A stretch of DNA of 64,000 nt from JBFHQE01 sp041592335. GTDB taxonomy: Bacteria; Pseudomonadota; Gammaproteobacteria; Thiohalobacterales; Thiohalobacteraceae. The position numbers and the translations under genes are program-made. Below the pieces are notes generated by a model. The model made no database searches. It saw only the letters and a program-made list of their open reading frames with translations, and had not been told where the DNA came from. The stretch is taken from assembly GCA_041592335.1 (NCBI GenBank), contig JBFHQE010000009.1, positions 52,254 to 116,253 of the forward strand, in the 5' to 3' direction. Below are positions 6,774 through 15,899 of the stretch, piece after piece (the stretch's first letter is position 1; each line of letters begins with the position of its first letter).

Positions 6774-9053
6774 TTGGAGCACTTCACCAGCAGAATATCC
6801 CGCAAGCTTGTACTTTACATAGTACTGTTCAGCTCCGTGATCACCCTATTCCTGACCGGCCTGCAATTATTGCTCGATTACCGGCACGGCCTTCAGGAAA
6901 TCCACCAGCGTTTTCACCACATCGACATCACCAATCTGGAATCTTTCCGCCAGGCTATGTGGACTATCGACAAATCTTCGCTACAGATTCAAATGGACGG
7001 TGTCAGCCGCATAAGCGATATCATCCATGTGGAAATGCTCAATGAACAGGGTAAAAGCATCGCTCAATCGGGAACCTACGAAGCCAGGGATACAATAACC
7101 CACGAATTTCCTATCACCCAGCTTTACCGGGACCGTGAAATCCCGCTGGGCACCCTCATTGTGACCGCAACAAAACGCAATCTTTACCAGCAACTGGTCG
7201 ATACCGCAGTCGTCATATTGGTATCACAGGCAATCAAAACCTTCATTGTCAGCCTGTTCATGTTTTTTATTTTCTATTTTCTGGTAGCAAGACATCTTGA
7301 CAACATTGCCACCTATCTCAAAAAACTGGACCTAAGCAGAAAGCCAACGCTGCTGAATCTCGACAAACAACGAAACCGGGAAGTTCCGGACGAACTGGAT
7401 CAGGCCACCGACGCCATCAATCGCATGACCAGCAACATCTACCAGTCTTACGAAAAAGCTTCTCAAAACCAGCGAATTCTCGCCGAAAGAGAAGCGAAGC
7501 TTTCAGCCATACTTGAGTCAATAACCGACGCCATCGTAATCGCCAATACCGACCGCAAGATCACGCAAGTCAACACCGCCTTCAGCGAGCTATTCGGTTA
7601 CGCAGCCGATGAAGCACTGGGTCAAACCACCCAGTTCCTGTACGCCAACCCCGATGACTATCTCGCCCAACAAACAGAACGCTTCAACACTCAAACACTG
7701 AACCGCCCCTCTCTTTACGAAATCAGCTATCGAAGGAAAGATGGCACAGTATTTCCAAGCGAAACAATGGGTGGCGCGATCATTCTAAATAACCAGAATC
7801 CGATAGGCTTTATCGGCGTCATAAGAAACATCGAATACCGCAAGAAGTCGGAACGAGAAACTTTAGAACTACAAAAACAACTTCATTCCGCACAGAAACT
7901 GGAGGCCATCGGCCAGCTCACTGGCGGCATCGCGCATGATTTTAACAACATACTTGGCAGCATCATCGGCTATGCCGATCTCAGCAAACACCTTCTGGAA
8001 AAGTCCGACAATGAAAAACTCAAGCGTTATATCGATAACATAGACACGGCAGGTGAACGGGCTAAAAATCTTGTCGCGCAGCTATTAGCATTCAGCAGAC
8101 AGACGCCAAGCACTATAGAGTCGCTCGATTTGAAACCTGTCATCAAGGAGATCATCACCTTACTCAGGCCTTTAATACCTTCCACAATCAGTATCAATAC
8201 CAATATCCAGGAGCGTGTGCCGCGCGTCTGCATGGACGCAACCCAGATGCATCAACTGATCATCAACCTCTGCATTAACGCCAGGGACGCCATCGATTCA
8301 CACGGTATCATTACAATCCATCTCAGGCACCAGCAGACCACGAACACTCGATGCAGCTCATGCTCAGAGCCTGTCAGCGGTGATTATGTTGTTCTTGCCG
8401 TTGAAGACAATGGTAGCGGAATCGATCCCGATATCGTTAATAAAGTCTTTGACCCCTTTCAGACAACAAAGGCTGTCGGCAATGGCACCGGCATGGGACT
8501 GTCCGTTGTGCATGGGATTCTGCATAACCAAAATGGACACATTTTAGTTGAAACCCGCAGACACTCCGGGTCAACTTTTTCAATGCTGATACCACCTTGC
8601 CACGAAGTTCCGCAACTGGATAACGTAACAAGCGGCTCGCTAGAAACGGATAAGCATTTTGGCGATAACAAACACATCCTCATCGTGGATGACGAATCCC
8701 CGATAACCAGCTTCTTCACCGAACTACTCGAGGGATTTGGCTTCAAGGTGACCGCCGTCAACGACAGTCGGGAAGCATTAAACCTTTTCCATCTTTCGCC
8801 CAATACATTTGATCTTGTTATTACGGATCAAACCATGCCAAACATGACCGGCACGGATCTTTTTAAAGCTATCAGAAAAATAAACTCGTCTATCCCTGTA
8901 ATCCTTTGTAGCGGCTATAGCAAGCAGGTTGGAGAAAAAGACGCACTCGAACTTGGATTTTCCAGCTACATGCATAAACCAATTCGCAAAAAGGAGTTAT
9001 TAAAGAATATAAAAACCGCACTTAATGCCTTACCCGCCCCGGATCAATCCTGA
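6774..9053 (+). CDS. Hybrid sensor histidine kinase (periplasmic sensor-PAS-HisKA-HATPase-REC)
   Basis: 759 residues. Two membrane helices (about 13-34 and 143-171) enclose a periplasmic sensing region of about 110 residues. A linker, a PAS domain (about 240-355), the phosphoacceptor His388 in GGIAHDFNNIL, the ATPase boxes (N box near 498-507, DNGSGI 545-550, GTGMGLS 571-577) and a receiver (Asp639/Asp640, phosphoacceptor Asp685, Lys735) follow. The start is TTG at 6774, supported by GGAGG four bases upstream; no ATG lies near it in frame. It is co-transcribed with the upstream binding protein, an apparent two-gene sensor. No output response regulator is adjacent. Confidence 0.88.
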   Translation: MEHFTSRISRKLVLYIVLFSSVITLFLTGLQLLLDYRHGLQEIHQRFHHIDITNLESFRQAMWTIDKSSLQIQMDGVSRISDIIHVEMLNEQGKSIAQSGTYEARDTITHEFPITQLYRDREIPLGTLIVTATKRNLYQQLVDTAVVILVSQAIKTFIVSLFMFFIFYFLVARHLDNIATYLKKLDLSRKPTLLNLDKQRNREVPDELDQATDAINRMTSNIYQSYEKASQNQRILAEREAKLSAILESITDAIVIANTDRKITQVNTAFSELFGYAADEALGQTTQFLYANPDDYLAQQTERFNTQTLNRPSLYEISYRRKDGTVFPSETMGGAIILNNQNPIGFIGVIRNIEYRKKSERETLELQKQLHSAQKLEAIGQLTGGIAHDFNNILGSIIGYADLSKHLLEKSDNEKLKRYIDNIDTAGERAKNLVAQLLAFSRQTPSTIESLDLKPVIKEIITLLRPLIPSTISINTNIQERVPRVCMDATQMHQLIINLCINARDAIDSHGIITIHLRHQQTTNTRCSSCSEPVSGDYVVLAVEDNGSGIDPDIVNKVFDPFQTTKAVGNGTGMGLSVVHGILHNQNGHILVETRRHSGSTFSMLIPPCHEVPQLDNVTSGSLETDKHFGDNKHILIVDDESPITSFFTELLEGFGFKVTAVNDSREALNLFHLSPNTFDLVITDQTMPNMTGTDLFKAIRKINSSIPVILCSGYSKQVGEKDALELGFSSYMHKPIRKKELLKNIKTALNALPAPDQS

Positions 9054-9067
9054 TTCCTGAAATCCAG

Positions 9068-9454
9068 CTAGCTGCCAAGCCAGGCATAAGCCTCTTCCGG
9101 CACCTGGAAGGTCTCAATCTGTTTGCTATTGGAACGACACATGTTGCGATAGAAAATATAAGCCCTGGCAAGCGAAAAGGCCTTGCCGGAACGGATTAGC
9201 AGGGCCAGCTTGCGCTCTCCGATACCATCATCCGCGCTGGCCGCAATCCTGCCGATATCGATCAGACCGCTCATTGAAACCTTGAGTGATGTGGCATTGC
9301 GCAAATCGACCAGCTCGTTGAAACCAGGGTAACGCGATTTCACCCTGGAAAGGTAGTACCGGCACACCTGGATCAACTCGTCATCTGTCGCATCACCCTG
9401 CCATTCGGTAATGATCAACGACTGTTCTTCATCAATACGATGCGTTGCCGGCAT
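9068..9454 (-). CDS. SpoIIAA/STAS-like protein of unknown function
   Basis: 128 residues, no signal peptide or membrane segment. The pattern looks like the SpoIIAA-like (STAS fold) family: an opening beta-hairpin LIITEWQGDATDDEL, a central FNELVDLRNATSLKVS and a closing helix. Proteins of this kind are often single-domain and of unknown role. It starts one base after the stop of the CDF transporter gene on the same strand, so they form an operon. Confidence in the gene is high, in the fold moderate. Confidence 0.7.
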   Translation of the reverse strand: MPATHRIDEEQSLIITEWQGDATDDELIQVCRYYLSRVKSRYPGFNELVDLRNATSLKVSMSGLIDIGRIAASADDGIGERKLALLIRSGKAFSLARAYIFYRNMCRSNSKQIETFQVPEEAYAWLGS

Positions 9455-9455
9455 T

Positions 9456-10079
9456 TTAATTTACCCGATGCGCGCGAAGCTCGCGGCTGGCTCCGCGTAA
9501 TACAAACAAGGCCGAACGCAGAAACAGGATGGCGAGTGCCAGACCAACAACAATATCGGGCCATCCTGTGCCCGTCACCCAGACACCGACAGCAGCCAGC
9601 ATGACGGCAATGTTGGCAATAATATCGTTACGGGAACACAACCAGACTGAGTGCATATTAATGTCCTCGGCACGATGCTTCCATAACAGCAACAGACTCA
9701 ATGCATTCGCCAGCAAGGCAAGCATGGCAATCAAGCCTATCGTTTCAAACACCGGCACCTGCGGATTCAGCATTCGGTAAACAGCCTGCCCGAACACGAA
9801 CAAACCAAATGCAGCCATGATACCGCCCTTGATCAACGCTGAAATAGCCTTCATGCGCGCGCCCTGGGCGACCACGTACAAACTAAAACCATACACCAGG
9901 GCATCGCCCAGCATATCCAGGGAGTCCGCGATCAAAGCAATTGAATGCGCCATCAGACCGGCTGTGATTTCGACTACAAACATCAGGGCATTGATAACAA
10001 GCACCAGCTTGAGCGTCGCGCTTTGCCGATGACGCATTGCTTCCAGCTCACATGCCTTGTTGTTACAACAATCCGCCAT
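9456..10079 (-). CDS. Cation diffusion facilitator (CDF) family transporter, short form
   Basis: 207 residues with about six membrane helices. Characteristic CDF residues are visible: SIALIADSLDMLGDALVYG in helix 2 and SRNDIIANIAVMLAA in helix 5, which supply the Asp/Asn metal site. The cytosolic C-terminal domain of larger CDF proteins is absent. The N-terminus MADCCNNKACE is Cys-rich and could bind metal. The likely role is efflux of a divalent cation such as zinc, cobalt or cadmium; specificity is not deducible. The ATG at 10079 is preferred to a TTG two codons upstream, although no clear ribosome site is seen for either. Confidence 0.82.
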   Translation of the reverse strand: MADCCNNKACELEAMRHRQSATLKLVLVINALMFVVEITAGLMAHSIALIADSLDMLGDALVYGFSLYVVAQGARMKAISALIKGGIMAAFGLFVFGQAVYRMLNPQVPVFETIGLIAMLALLANALSLLLLWKHRAEDINMHSVWLCSRNDIIANIAVMLAAVGVWVTGTGWPDIVVGLALAILFLRSALFVLRGASRELRAHRVN

Positions 10080-10108
10080 GTTCAATGCAGGTTTGAGAAA
10101 ACCTCGTC

Positions 10109-10705
10109 TTACTTGATACCCGCAAACGACTTGAATTCTTTTAATGCCTTTTGTTTCACTGCATCAACGAAGGCATTGAATTCTTCCGGGTTGGGTTTAT
10201 TAAGGTAAAGGGAAATCAGGGGGCCGCATTTCACACGGCTATGAAAATCCAGCATATTGCCGTTAATTTCCGGCTCTGGATTCAGAATGGTCAGCATGAC
10301 ATGCTGAACAACTTCCTCGCGGAAGGGTTTTTTAATACGCATCACAATCGCGTCATCGACAATCTCGTACTCATGCGTCCCCTTCAGCGGGTGCTTCTGT
10401 ACCAGCTTGATTGCGGCAGGCGCTGAAGTGTCGGTCGTCGTTTCAGCCGGTGCGGTATCCAGCGGGTCATCCGACAGCAATACACCGATGTAGGGTGCAT
10501 AAGTCAGTATCGCGCCCTGCGGCACACTCAGCTGGTTGAATACGTCGGATAGTTGCGCCAGGCGGGATTCATCCTCGACGTTCTCGCTCAAGGCTTCCAG
10601 CGCGGTAATCAGCGGCGCCAGATCCTGCTCATTAAGATAGGCCTTGAGGAAGCCAATGGATTCCTGGATTCGTACGGGATCGATATGGGAAGAATTGATT
10701 GCCAT
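10109..10705 (-). CDS. Conserved-looking hypothetical protein, 198 residues
   Basis: I do not recognise the family. The protein is soluble and acidic: a helical N-terminal half (about 10-75), a short low-complexity linker rich in Thr, Ala and Asp (about 82-95) and a C-terminal half of mixed strands and helices (about 98-198) ending in basic helices. The codon use matches neighbours and a start at MAINSSHID is reasonable. It is preceded on the same strand by a 52-residue gene and followed by the CDF transporter. Confidence 0.65.
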   Translation of the reverse strand: MAINSSHIDPVRIQESIGFLKAYLNEQDLAPLITALEALSENVEDESRLAQLSDVFNQLSVPQGAILTYAPYIGVLLSDDPLDTAPAETTTDTSAPAAIKLVQKHPLKGTHEYEIVDDAIVMRIKKPFREEVVQHVMLTILNPEPEINGNMLDFHSRVKCGPLISLYLNKPNPEEFNAFVDAVKQKALKEFKSFAGIK

Positions 10706-10762
10706 AGGATTTTCCTACATGAAGCTGCGGACTACGTATCCCGGACGCGGAGAATTGGCCGC

Positions 10763-10778
10763 GCGGCCCGAAGGCCGC
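10763..10778 (-). other. Short hairpin with a UUCG loop between two small genes
   Basis: GCGGCC-TTCG-GGCCGC read on the minus strand: a six-bp GC stem capped by the very stable UUCG tetraloop. It lies between the stop of the 52-residue gene (10795) and the 198-residue gene (10705). There is no T-run after it, so it is more likely an RNA stabiliser or attenuating structure than a full terminator. Confidence 0.45.
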
Positions 10779-10794
10779 GAATGGCCGGGGAAGC

Positions 10795-10953
10795 TCAGGG
10801 CTGCTTTGGTGTCTGGTACTCAGCTTCTTTCTGGAAAGATTCCCAGATAGTGTCATAACCAACATAGCCGCTTTCGGTCGGCGCTTTCTGACGGGTAATC
10901 AGATAATCAGTATGGCCTTCTGGTACCTTTGGTCTTTGCTTTTGCTCACTCAT
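10795..10953 (-). CDS. Small hypothetical protein, 52 residues
   Basis: An ATG-to-TGA frame of 53 codons, starting MSEQKQRPKVPEGHTD and ending EYQTPKQP. The composition is charged and polar with aromatic residues in the middle (GYVGYDTIWESF), which reads like a real small cytosolic protein rather than a chance frame, and it has AAAGG about six bases before the ATG. Family and role are unknown. It is on the same strand as, and 89 bases upstream of, the 198-residue gene. Confidence 0.55.
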   Translation of the reverse strand: MSEQKQRPKVPEGHTDYLITRQKAPTESGYVGYDTIWESFQKEAEYQTPKQP

Positions 10954-11122
10954 AAATCACCTTTATTACTCTGAAATCACTGCATTTTTTCGCTTAAAAA
11001 CAGCTCGAAAACCTGCAGCTGGAAAATTCCCGGAGCGTTATTCTTCCATCTTTTGGAACAGAAATACAGAGCCAATTGCCAAATTCTCCGGTAGCTGCCC
11101 GTAGAAATTTTTTATAAGGCAA

Positions 11123-11689
11123 TCAAGTCTTTGGCAAGGTCACCCCGGTCTGTCCCTGGTACTTGCCAGCGCGGTCGCCATAAGAGGTCTCACAAACCTC
11201 GTCGGATTCGAAAAACAGCATCTGCGCCACGCCTTCGTTGGCGTAGATTTTCGCGGGCAACGGCGTGGTGTTGGAGAACTCCAGCGTCACATGCCCTTCC
11301 CATTCCGGCTCCAGCGGCGTGACATTCACGATAATGCCGCAGCGCGCATAGGTCGACTTACCCAGGCAGACCACCAGCACATTGCGCGGGATACGGAAGT
11401 ATTCCACGGTGCGCGCCAGGGCAAAGGAATTCGGCGGGATGATGCACACATCCGATTTCACATCGACAAAGCTGTCTTCGGAAAAATTCTTGGGATCGAC
11501 AATCGCGGAGTTGATGTTGGTGAAGATCTTGAATTCATCCGCGCAACGCACGTCGTAGCCGTAACTGGAAGTGCCGTAGGAGACAATGCGACTGCCGTTG
11601 GCCGAACGCACCTGACCCGGTTCAAACGGATCGATCATCCCTTCATTTTCCGCCATGCGACGGATCCATTTATCGGCTTTGATAGACAT
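11123..11689 (-). CDS. dcd: dCTP deaminase
   Basis: 188 residues, the standard length. Converts dCTP to dUTP, the main source of dUMP for thymidylate in many Gammaproteobacteria. The active-site glutamate is Glu137 in EGHVTLEFSNTTPLPAKIYA, the core motif GKSTYARCGI (110-119) is intact, and the C-terminal YQGQTGVTLPK tail that closes over the nucleotide is present. It sits just upstream of mrp on the opposite side of a pair of hairpin repeats, and is on the same strand. Confidence 0.95.
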   Translation of the reverse strand: MSIKADKWIRRMAENEGMIDPFEPGQVRSANGSRIVSYGTSSYGYDVRCADEFKIFTNINSAIVDPKNFSEDSFVDVKSDVCIIPPNSFALARTVEYFRIPRNVLVVCLGKSTYARCGIIVNVTPLEPEWEGHVTLEFSNTTPLPAKIYANEGVAQMLFFESDEVCETSYGDRAGKYQGQTGVTLPKT

Positions 11690-11724
11690 GGTTGTATAAG
11701 GTAACAGAAAAGGTATTTATTGTT

Positions 11725-11790
11725 GTCACCCCGGCGCAGGCCGGGGTCCAGTTTTTATTTTCCTGGATTCCGGCTTTCGCCGGAATGACG
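11725..11790. repeat. Inverted pair of CTGGAxxCCGGC REP-like hairpins
   Basis: Two units of one family in opposite orientation: 11725-11751, whose reverse complement begins CTGGACCCCGGCC, and 11763-11790, beginning CTGGATTCCGGC. Each is an imperfect palindrome ending in a TGAC tail. They fill the gap between the mrp stop and the dcd start and can form stem-loops downstream of mrp. A third unit lies before nth (20631-20659). Confidence 0.8.
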
Positions 11791-11806
11791 GGTCGGGTAC
11801 AGAAAC

Positions 11807-12892
11807 TTAGTTGTTCTGAATAACGATCTTCGGGAACTTCGCGGCGTAGTTCTTGGCCTGCTGCGACAGCTTGGCCGCGGCACGACGCGCGATATCACGA
11901 TAGATCTGGGAAATCCGGCTGTCCGGTTCGGCGACAACAGTCGGCTTACCCGCATCGGTCTCCTCGCGAATGCGAATATCCAGCGGCAATGCGCCGAGGA
12001 AGTCCACATCATAGTCATCCGACATGCGCTGACCGCCGCCCTGACCGAAGATATGTTCTTCGTGGCCGCAGTTGGAGCAGATGTGGATACTCATGTTTTC
12101 CACGATACCCAGCACCGGCACTTCCACCTTCTCGAACATCTTCAGACCCTTGCGGGCATCCAGCAGTGCAATGTCCTGCGGGGTGGTGACGATGATGGCA
12201 CCGGAAACCGGTACCTGCTGCGCCAGCGTCAGCTGGGTGTCGCCGGTACCCGGCGGCAAGTCGACCACCAGGTAATCCAGGTCGTCCCAGTTGGTATCGT
12301 TCAGCAGCTGCTGCAATGCCTGGGTCACCATCGGGCCACGCCAGATCATCGGGGTTTCTTCATCCACCAGGAATCCGATCGACATGGACTGGATACCGTA
12401 ATTAACCATCGGCTCCAGCGTCTTGCCGTCCTTCGATTCCGGCTTGCCGTTCACGCCGAGCATGCGCGGCTGGGAAGGACCGTAAATGTCCGCATCCAGC
12501 ACACCAACCTTGGCACCTTCGGCAGACAGGGCCAGGGCGATGTTCACCGCCGTGGTGGATTTACCGACGCCGCCCTTACCGGAAGCGACAGCAATAATGT
12601 TCTTGATGCCCTTGATCGGCTCAACACCTTTCTGCACGGCGTGTGAAACGATACTGTGGGTCACCTTGACGTCGGCATCGTCGATGCCGTCGATGGCGGT
12701 CAGCTTTTCTTTCAGCGACGCTTCCAGCTCGGCATGGTAGCCCGCCGACGGGAAGCCCAGCACCACCTCGACAGAGGCCTTGCTGCCGTCCACTTTCATG
12801 TCTTTTACGCACTTGGCGTCGACCAGATCCTTTTCCAGGTAAGGGTCGACATACTCTTTAAGCGCCGCCTCGACTTGGGACACTTCAGCCAT
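11807..12892 (-). CDS. mrp: Mrp/ApbC iron-sulphur cluster carrier ATPase
   Basis: 361 residues. An N-terminal MIP18/DUF59-like domain (about 8-75) precedes a P-loop NTPase with Walker A GKGGVGKS (105-112), VVDLPPGTGDTQLT (about 209-222) and the conserved CxxC at Cys272/Cys275 that binds the Fe-S cluster at the dimer interface. It delivers Fe-S clusters to apoproteins. The start at 12892 (MAEVSQVEA) has GGAGG nine bases upstream. It is divergent from metG, an arrangement common in Gammaproteobacteria. Confidence 0.93.
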   Translation of the reverse strand: MAEVSQVEAALKEYVDPYLEKDLVDAKCVKDMKVDGSKASVEVVLGFPSAGYHAELEASLKEKLTAIDGIDDADVKVTHSIVSHAVQKGVEPIKGIKNIIAVASGKGGVGKSTTAVNIALALSAEGAKVGVLDADIYGPSQPRMLGVNGKPESKDGKTLEPMVNYGIQSMSIGFLVDEETPMIWRGPMVTQALQQLLNDTNWDDLDYLVVDLPPGTGDTQLTLAQQVPVSGAIIVTTPQDIALLDARKGLKMFEKVEVPVLGIVENMSIHICSNCGHEEHIFGQGGGQRMSDDYDVDFLGALPLDIRIREETDAGKPTVVAEPDSRISQIYRDIARRAAAKLSQQAKNYAAKFPKIVIQNN

Positions 12893-13149
12893 CTTTAGAT
12901 ACCTCCAAATTGGGCAGCCCTGGATATTCGGGCCTGCTGCGAAATGACGGCGCATTGTACAGAATCGCCGCCGGTCTGTCTTTCCTGATATTCCCAGTAT
13001 TTCTATGGATGCCATCGGCCCGGGTTTACCCAGCCAACATCCGCGATGGGCGGCAACTATGGCATAATCGCCCTTTTGATGCGCTATAACCCAGAATCCA
13101 TCCGGTTTTGGCTGGTTTTTCGGGTACTTAGAAGGAAACCTCGGCTCCC

Positions 13150-15171
13150 ATGACAGACACTCGCACCATCCTGGTCACCAGCGCCCTGCCCTATGCCAAC
13201 GGCTCCATCCACCTGGGTCACCTGGTGGAATACATCCAGACCGACATCTGGGTCCGCTTCCAGAAAATGCAAGGCCACCAATGCCACTACGTCTGTGCGG
13301 ATGACGCCCATGGCACACCCATCATGCTGCGCGCCCAGACCATGGGCATTACGCCGGAAGAGCTGATTGCCCAGGTTGGCGAGGAACACCGCGCCGATTT
13401 TGCCGCGTTCAACATCGGCTTCGACAACTATCACAGCACCCACTCGGACGAGAACCGGCTACTTGCCGAGACCATATACCTGCGTAACCGTGATGCCGGG
13501 CACATCAACACCCGCACCATCACCCAGGCCTACGACCCGGAAAAGAACATGTTCCTGCCGGACCGCTTTATTAAAGGTACCTGCCCCAAGTGCAAGGCCG
13601 AGGATCAGTATGGCGATTCCTGCGAAGTCTGTGGCGCGACCTATTCACCGACAGAACTGATTAATCCAAAATCCGCGGTATCCGGCGCCACGCCGATCGA
13701 AAAGGAATCGCTGCATTATTTCTTCAAGCTGGCGGACTTTGAAGACATGCTGAAGAAATGGACCCGGGCCGGCCATCTGCATGAGAGTGTCTCCAACAAG
13801 CTTGGCGAGTGGTTCGCCGATGGCCTGAAAGAATGGGACATTTCGCGCGATGCACCCTACTTCGGCTTCGAGATTCCCGACGCGGAGAACAAATTCTTCT
13901 ATGTCTGGCTGGACGCGCCGATCGGTTACATGGCCAGCTTCAAGAATTTCTGTGACAAGAACGGCATCGACTTCGATCATTACTGGAAAGCGGGTTCGGA
14001 TACCGAGCTGTACCATTTCATCGGCAAGGACATTATTTATTTCCATGCCCTGTTCTGGCCTGCCATGCTGAGCGGCGCGGGCTTCCGCACACCGACCGCG
14101 ATCTTCTCGCACGGCTTCCTGACCGTGAATGGCCAGAAGATGTCCAAATCGCGCGGCACCTTTATCAAGGCGCGCACGTATCTCAATCATCTCAACCCGG
14201 AATACCTGCGCTATTACTTTGCCGCCAAGCTCAGCAGTGGCATTGATGATCTCGATCTGAATCTGGAAGACTTCAGCCAACGCGTGAACAGCGACCTGGT
14301 CGGCAAGGTGGTTAACATCGCCAGCCGCTGCGCCGGGTTTATCAGCAAAAAATGCCACGGCAAGCTGAGTGACGCCTTGCCCGATCCGGAACTCTATCGC
14401 GCCTTTGTGCGTTCCGGCGAAGAGATCGCGATCCTGTATGAAAAGCGCGAATTCGGTCAGGCGATGCGCGAGATCATGACGCTGGCCGATCGCGCCAACC
14501 AGTACATCGATGAACAAAAGCCCTGGGTGCTGGCGAAAGACGATGCCACCGCACAGCAGGCACAGGCCGTCTACACCCAGGGCCTGAACCTGTTCCGCGT
14601 GCTGATGACCTACCTGAAACCCGTGCTGCCGAAGATGGCAGAAAACGTCGAGACTTTCCTTAATATAGCGCCGATGACATGGGTCAAGGACATTGCGCCT
14701 TTAACTGACCACACTATCGAACCTTTCAAGCCACTGATGACTCGCGTGGAACAGGAAGCGATTGACGCCATGACTGAAGAATCGAAAGAAAGCCTGGCCG
14801 CTGCACCCAAACCCACCGGCCCGCTGGCCGAGGATCCCATCGGGGCAGAAATAGCCTACGAAGATTTCGCCAAGATTGATTTACGCGTGGCAAAAATCGT
14901 TCGCGCCGAACACGTCAAGGGCGCAGACAAATTACTGCAGCTGACACTGGACCTGGGCGGTGAAACCCGCAACGTGTTTGCCGGTATCAAGTCGGCCTAC
15001 AGCCCCGAAGACCTGGAAGGCAAGCTGACCGTGATGGTCGCCAACCTGGCACCGCGCAAAATGCGCTTCGGCATGAGTGAAGGCATGGTGCTGGCGGCCG
15101 GTCCCGGCGGGAAAGACCTGTTCATCCTTAACCCGGATGACGGCGCGCAACCGGGCATGAAAGTTAAATAA
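13150..15171 (+). CDS. metG: Methionyl-tRNA synthetase
   Basis: 673 residues. Class I synthetase with the ATP signatures HLGH (21-24) and KMSKS (330-334) and a zinc knuckle Cys145, Cys148, Cys158, Cys161. The C-terminal hundred residues form the extra tRNA-binding domain (about 570-673), as in E. coli MetG, which also dimerises. The gene is divergent from mrp. An upstream repeat-free gap of 257 bases between the two starts holds their promoters, though no sharp promoter boxes are evident. Length and all motifs are normal. Confidence 0.97.
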   Translation: MTDTRTILVTSALPYANGSIHLGHLVEYIQTDIWVRFQKMQGHQCHYVCADDAHGTPIMLRAQTMGITPEELIAQVGEEHRADFAAFNIGFDNYHSTHSDENRLLAETIYLRNRDAGHINTRTITQAYDPEKNMFLPDRFIKGTCPKCKAEDQYGDSCEVCGATYSPTELINPKSAVSGATPIEKESLHYFFKLADFEDMLKKWTRAGHLHESVSNKLGEWFADGLKEWDISRDAPYFGFEIPDAENKFFYVWLDAPIGYMASFKNFCDKNGIDFDHYWKAGSDTELYHFIGKDIIYFHALFWPAMLSGAGFRTPTAIFSHGFLTVNGQKMSKSRGTFIKARTYLNHLNPEYLRYYFAAKLSSGIDDLDLNLEDFSQRVNSDLVGKVVNIASRCAGFISKKCHGKLSDALPDPELYRAFVRSGEEIAILYEKREFGQAMREIMTLADRANQYIDEQKPWVLAKDDATAQQAQAVYTQGLNLFRVLMTYLKPVLPKMAENVETFLNIAPMTWVKDIAPLTDHTIEPFKPLMTRVEQEAIDAMTEESKESLAAAPKPTGPLAEDPIGAEIAYEDFAKIDLRVAKIVRAEHVKGADKLLQLTLDLGGETRNVFAGIKSAYSPEDLEGKLTVMVANLAPRKMRFGMSEGMVLAAGPGGKDLFILNPDDGAQPGMKVK

Positions 15172-15180
15172 CTTGCCTCC

Positions 15181-15231
15181 TGTAGGAGCGGCCTTGGCCG
15201 CGAACGGTTCGCGAGCAAGCTCGCTCCTACA
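15181..15231. repeat. TGTAGGAGCGGCC REP-like element, complete copy
   Basis: A 51-base inverted repeat: outer arms TGTAGGAGCG and CGCTCCTACA, with small inner stems (CGGCC-TT-GGCCG and GCGAGC-AA-GCTCGC). It lies between metG and rnfA. Another copy is at 45959-46009 with one base changed, and the start of a third at 63952. Such elements are common in Pseudomonas and related genomes. It may act as a terminator-like or mRNA-stabilising structure for metG. Confidence 0.85.
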
Positions 15232-15317
15232 ATGATCATTTTGCGTGATGAGACAAACTGTAAAGTACTACTTTTTATAACGTGTAATTAGCCAAACCGG
15301 AGCGTTACCCTAAATCC

Positions 15318-15899
15318 ATGACGGAATTTGCCCTCATTCTGGTCAGCACAATCCTGGTGAACAACTTCGTGCTGGTGAAAGTCCTCGGACTCTGTCCGTT
15401 CATGGGCGTGTCACGCAAACTGGAAACGGCGACTGGCATGGGGCTGGCCACCACCTTCGTGCTCACCCTGTCTTCGGTCTGCTCTTATCTTGCCAATGAA
15501 TACCTGCTGGCACCGCTGGGACTGGAATACCTGCGCACCATCACCTTTATCCTGGTGATCGCAGTCGTGGTGCAGTTCACCGAAATGGTGGTACACAAAA
15601 CCAGCCCGCTGCTGTACCAGATCCTCGGTATTTTTCTACCGCTCATCACCACCAACTGCGCCGTGCTCGGTGTAGCCCTGCTCAACATCCAGCAGGACCA
15701 CACATTGACGCAATCGGCTTTCTACGGCTTCGGCGCCGCAGTCGGGTTCTCGATGGTACTGGTACTGTTCGCCGCCATGCGCGAACGCATAGCGGTAGCC
15801 GATGTGCCGGTCGCATTCCGTGGTGCGTCGATTGCGCTGATCACCGCCGGATTGATGTCGCTGGCCTTCATGGGCTTCGCCGGACTGGTGAAGGGATGA
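15318..15899 (+). CDS. rnfA: Electron transport complex subunit RnfA
   Basis: 193 residues, six predicted membrane helices. RnfA is one of the two membrane subunits that bracket the Rnf ion-translocating ferredoxin:NAD oxidoreductase. The conserved helix signatures VNNFVLVKVLGLCPF and PLITTNCAVLGVAL contain the paired Cys (Cys26 and Cys113 region) that holds a membrane-embedded Fe-S centre with RnfE. It opens the operon rnfABCDGE and overlaps rnfB by four bases (ATGA). No stop-to-start gap in the first two genes points to translational coupling. Confidence 0.96.
   Translation: MTEFALILVSTILVNNFVLVKVLGLCPFMGVSRKLETATGMGLATTFVLTLSSVCSYLANEYLLAPLGLEYLRTITFILVIAVVVQFTEMVVHKTSPLLYQILGIFLPLITTNCAVLGVALLNIQQDHTLTQSAFYGFGAAVGFSMVLVLFAAMRERIAVADVPVAFRGASIALITAGLMSLAFMGFAGLVKG

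Noticed and set aside
13645..14517. A 290-codon frame antisense to metG
   Set aside because: It is a mirror of the metG coding sequence, with no recognised protein features.
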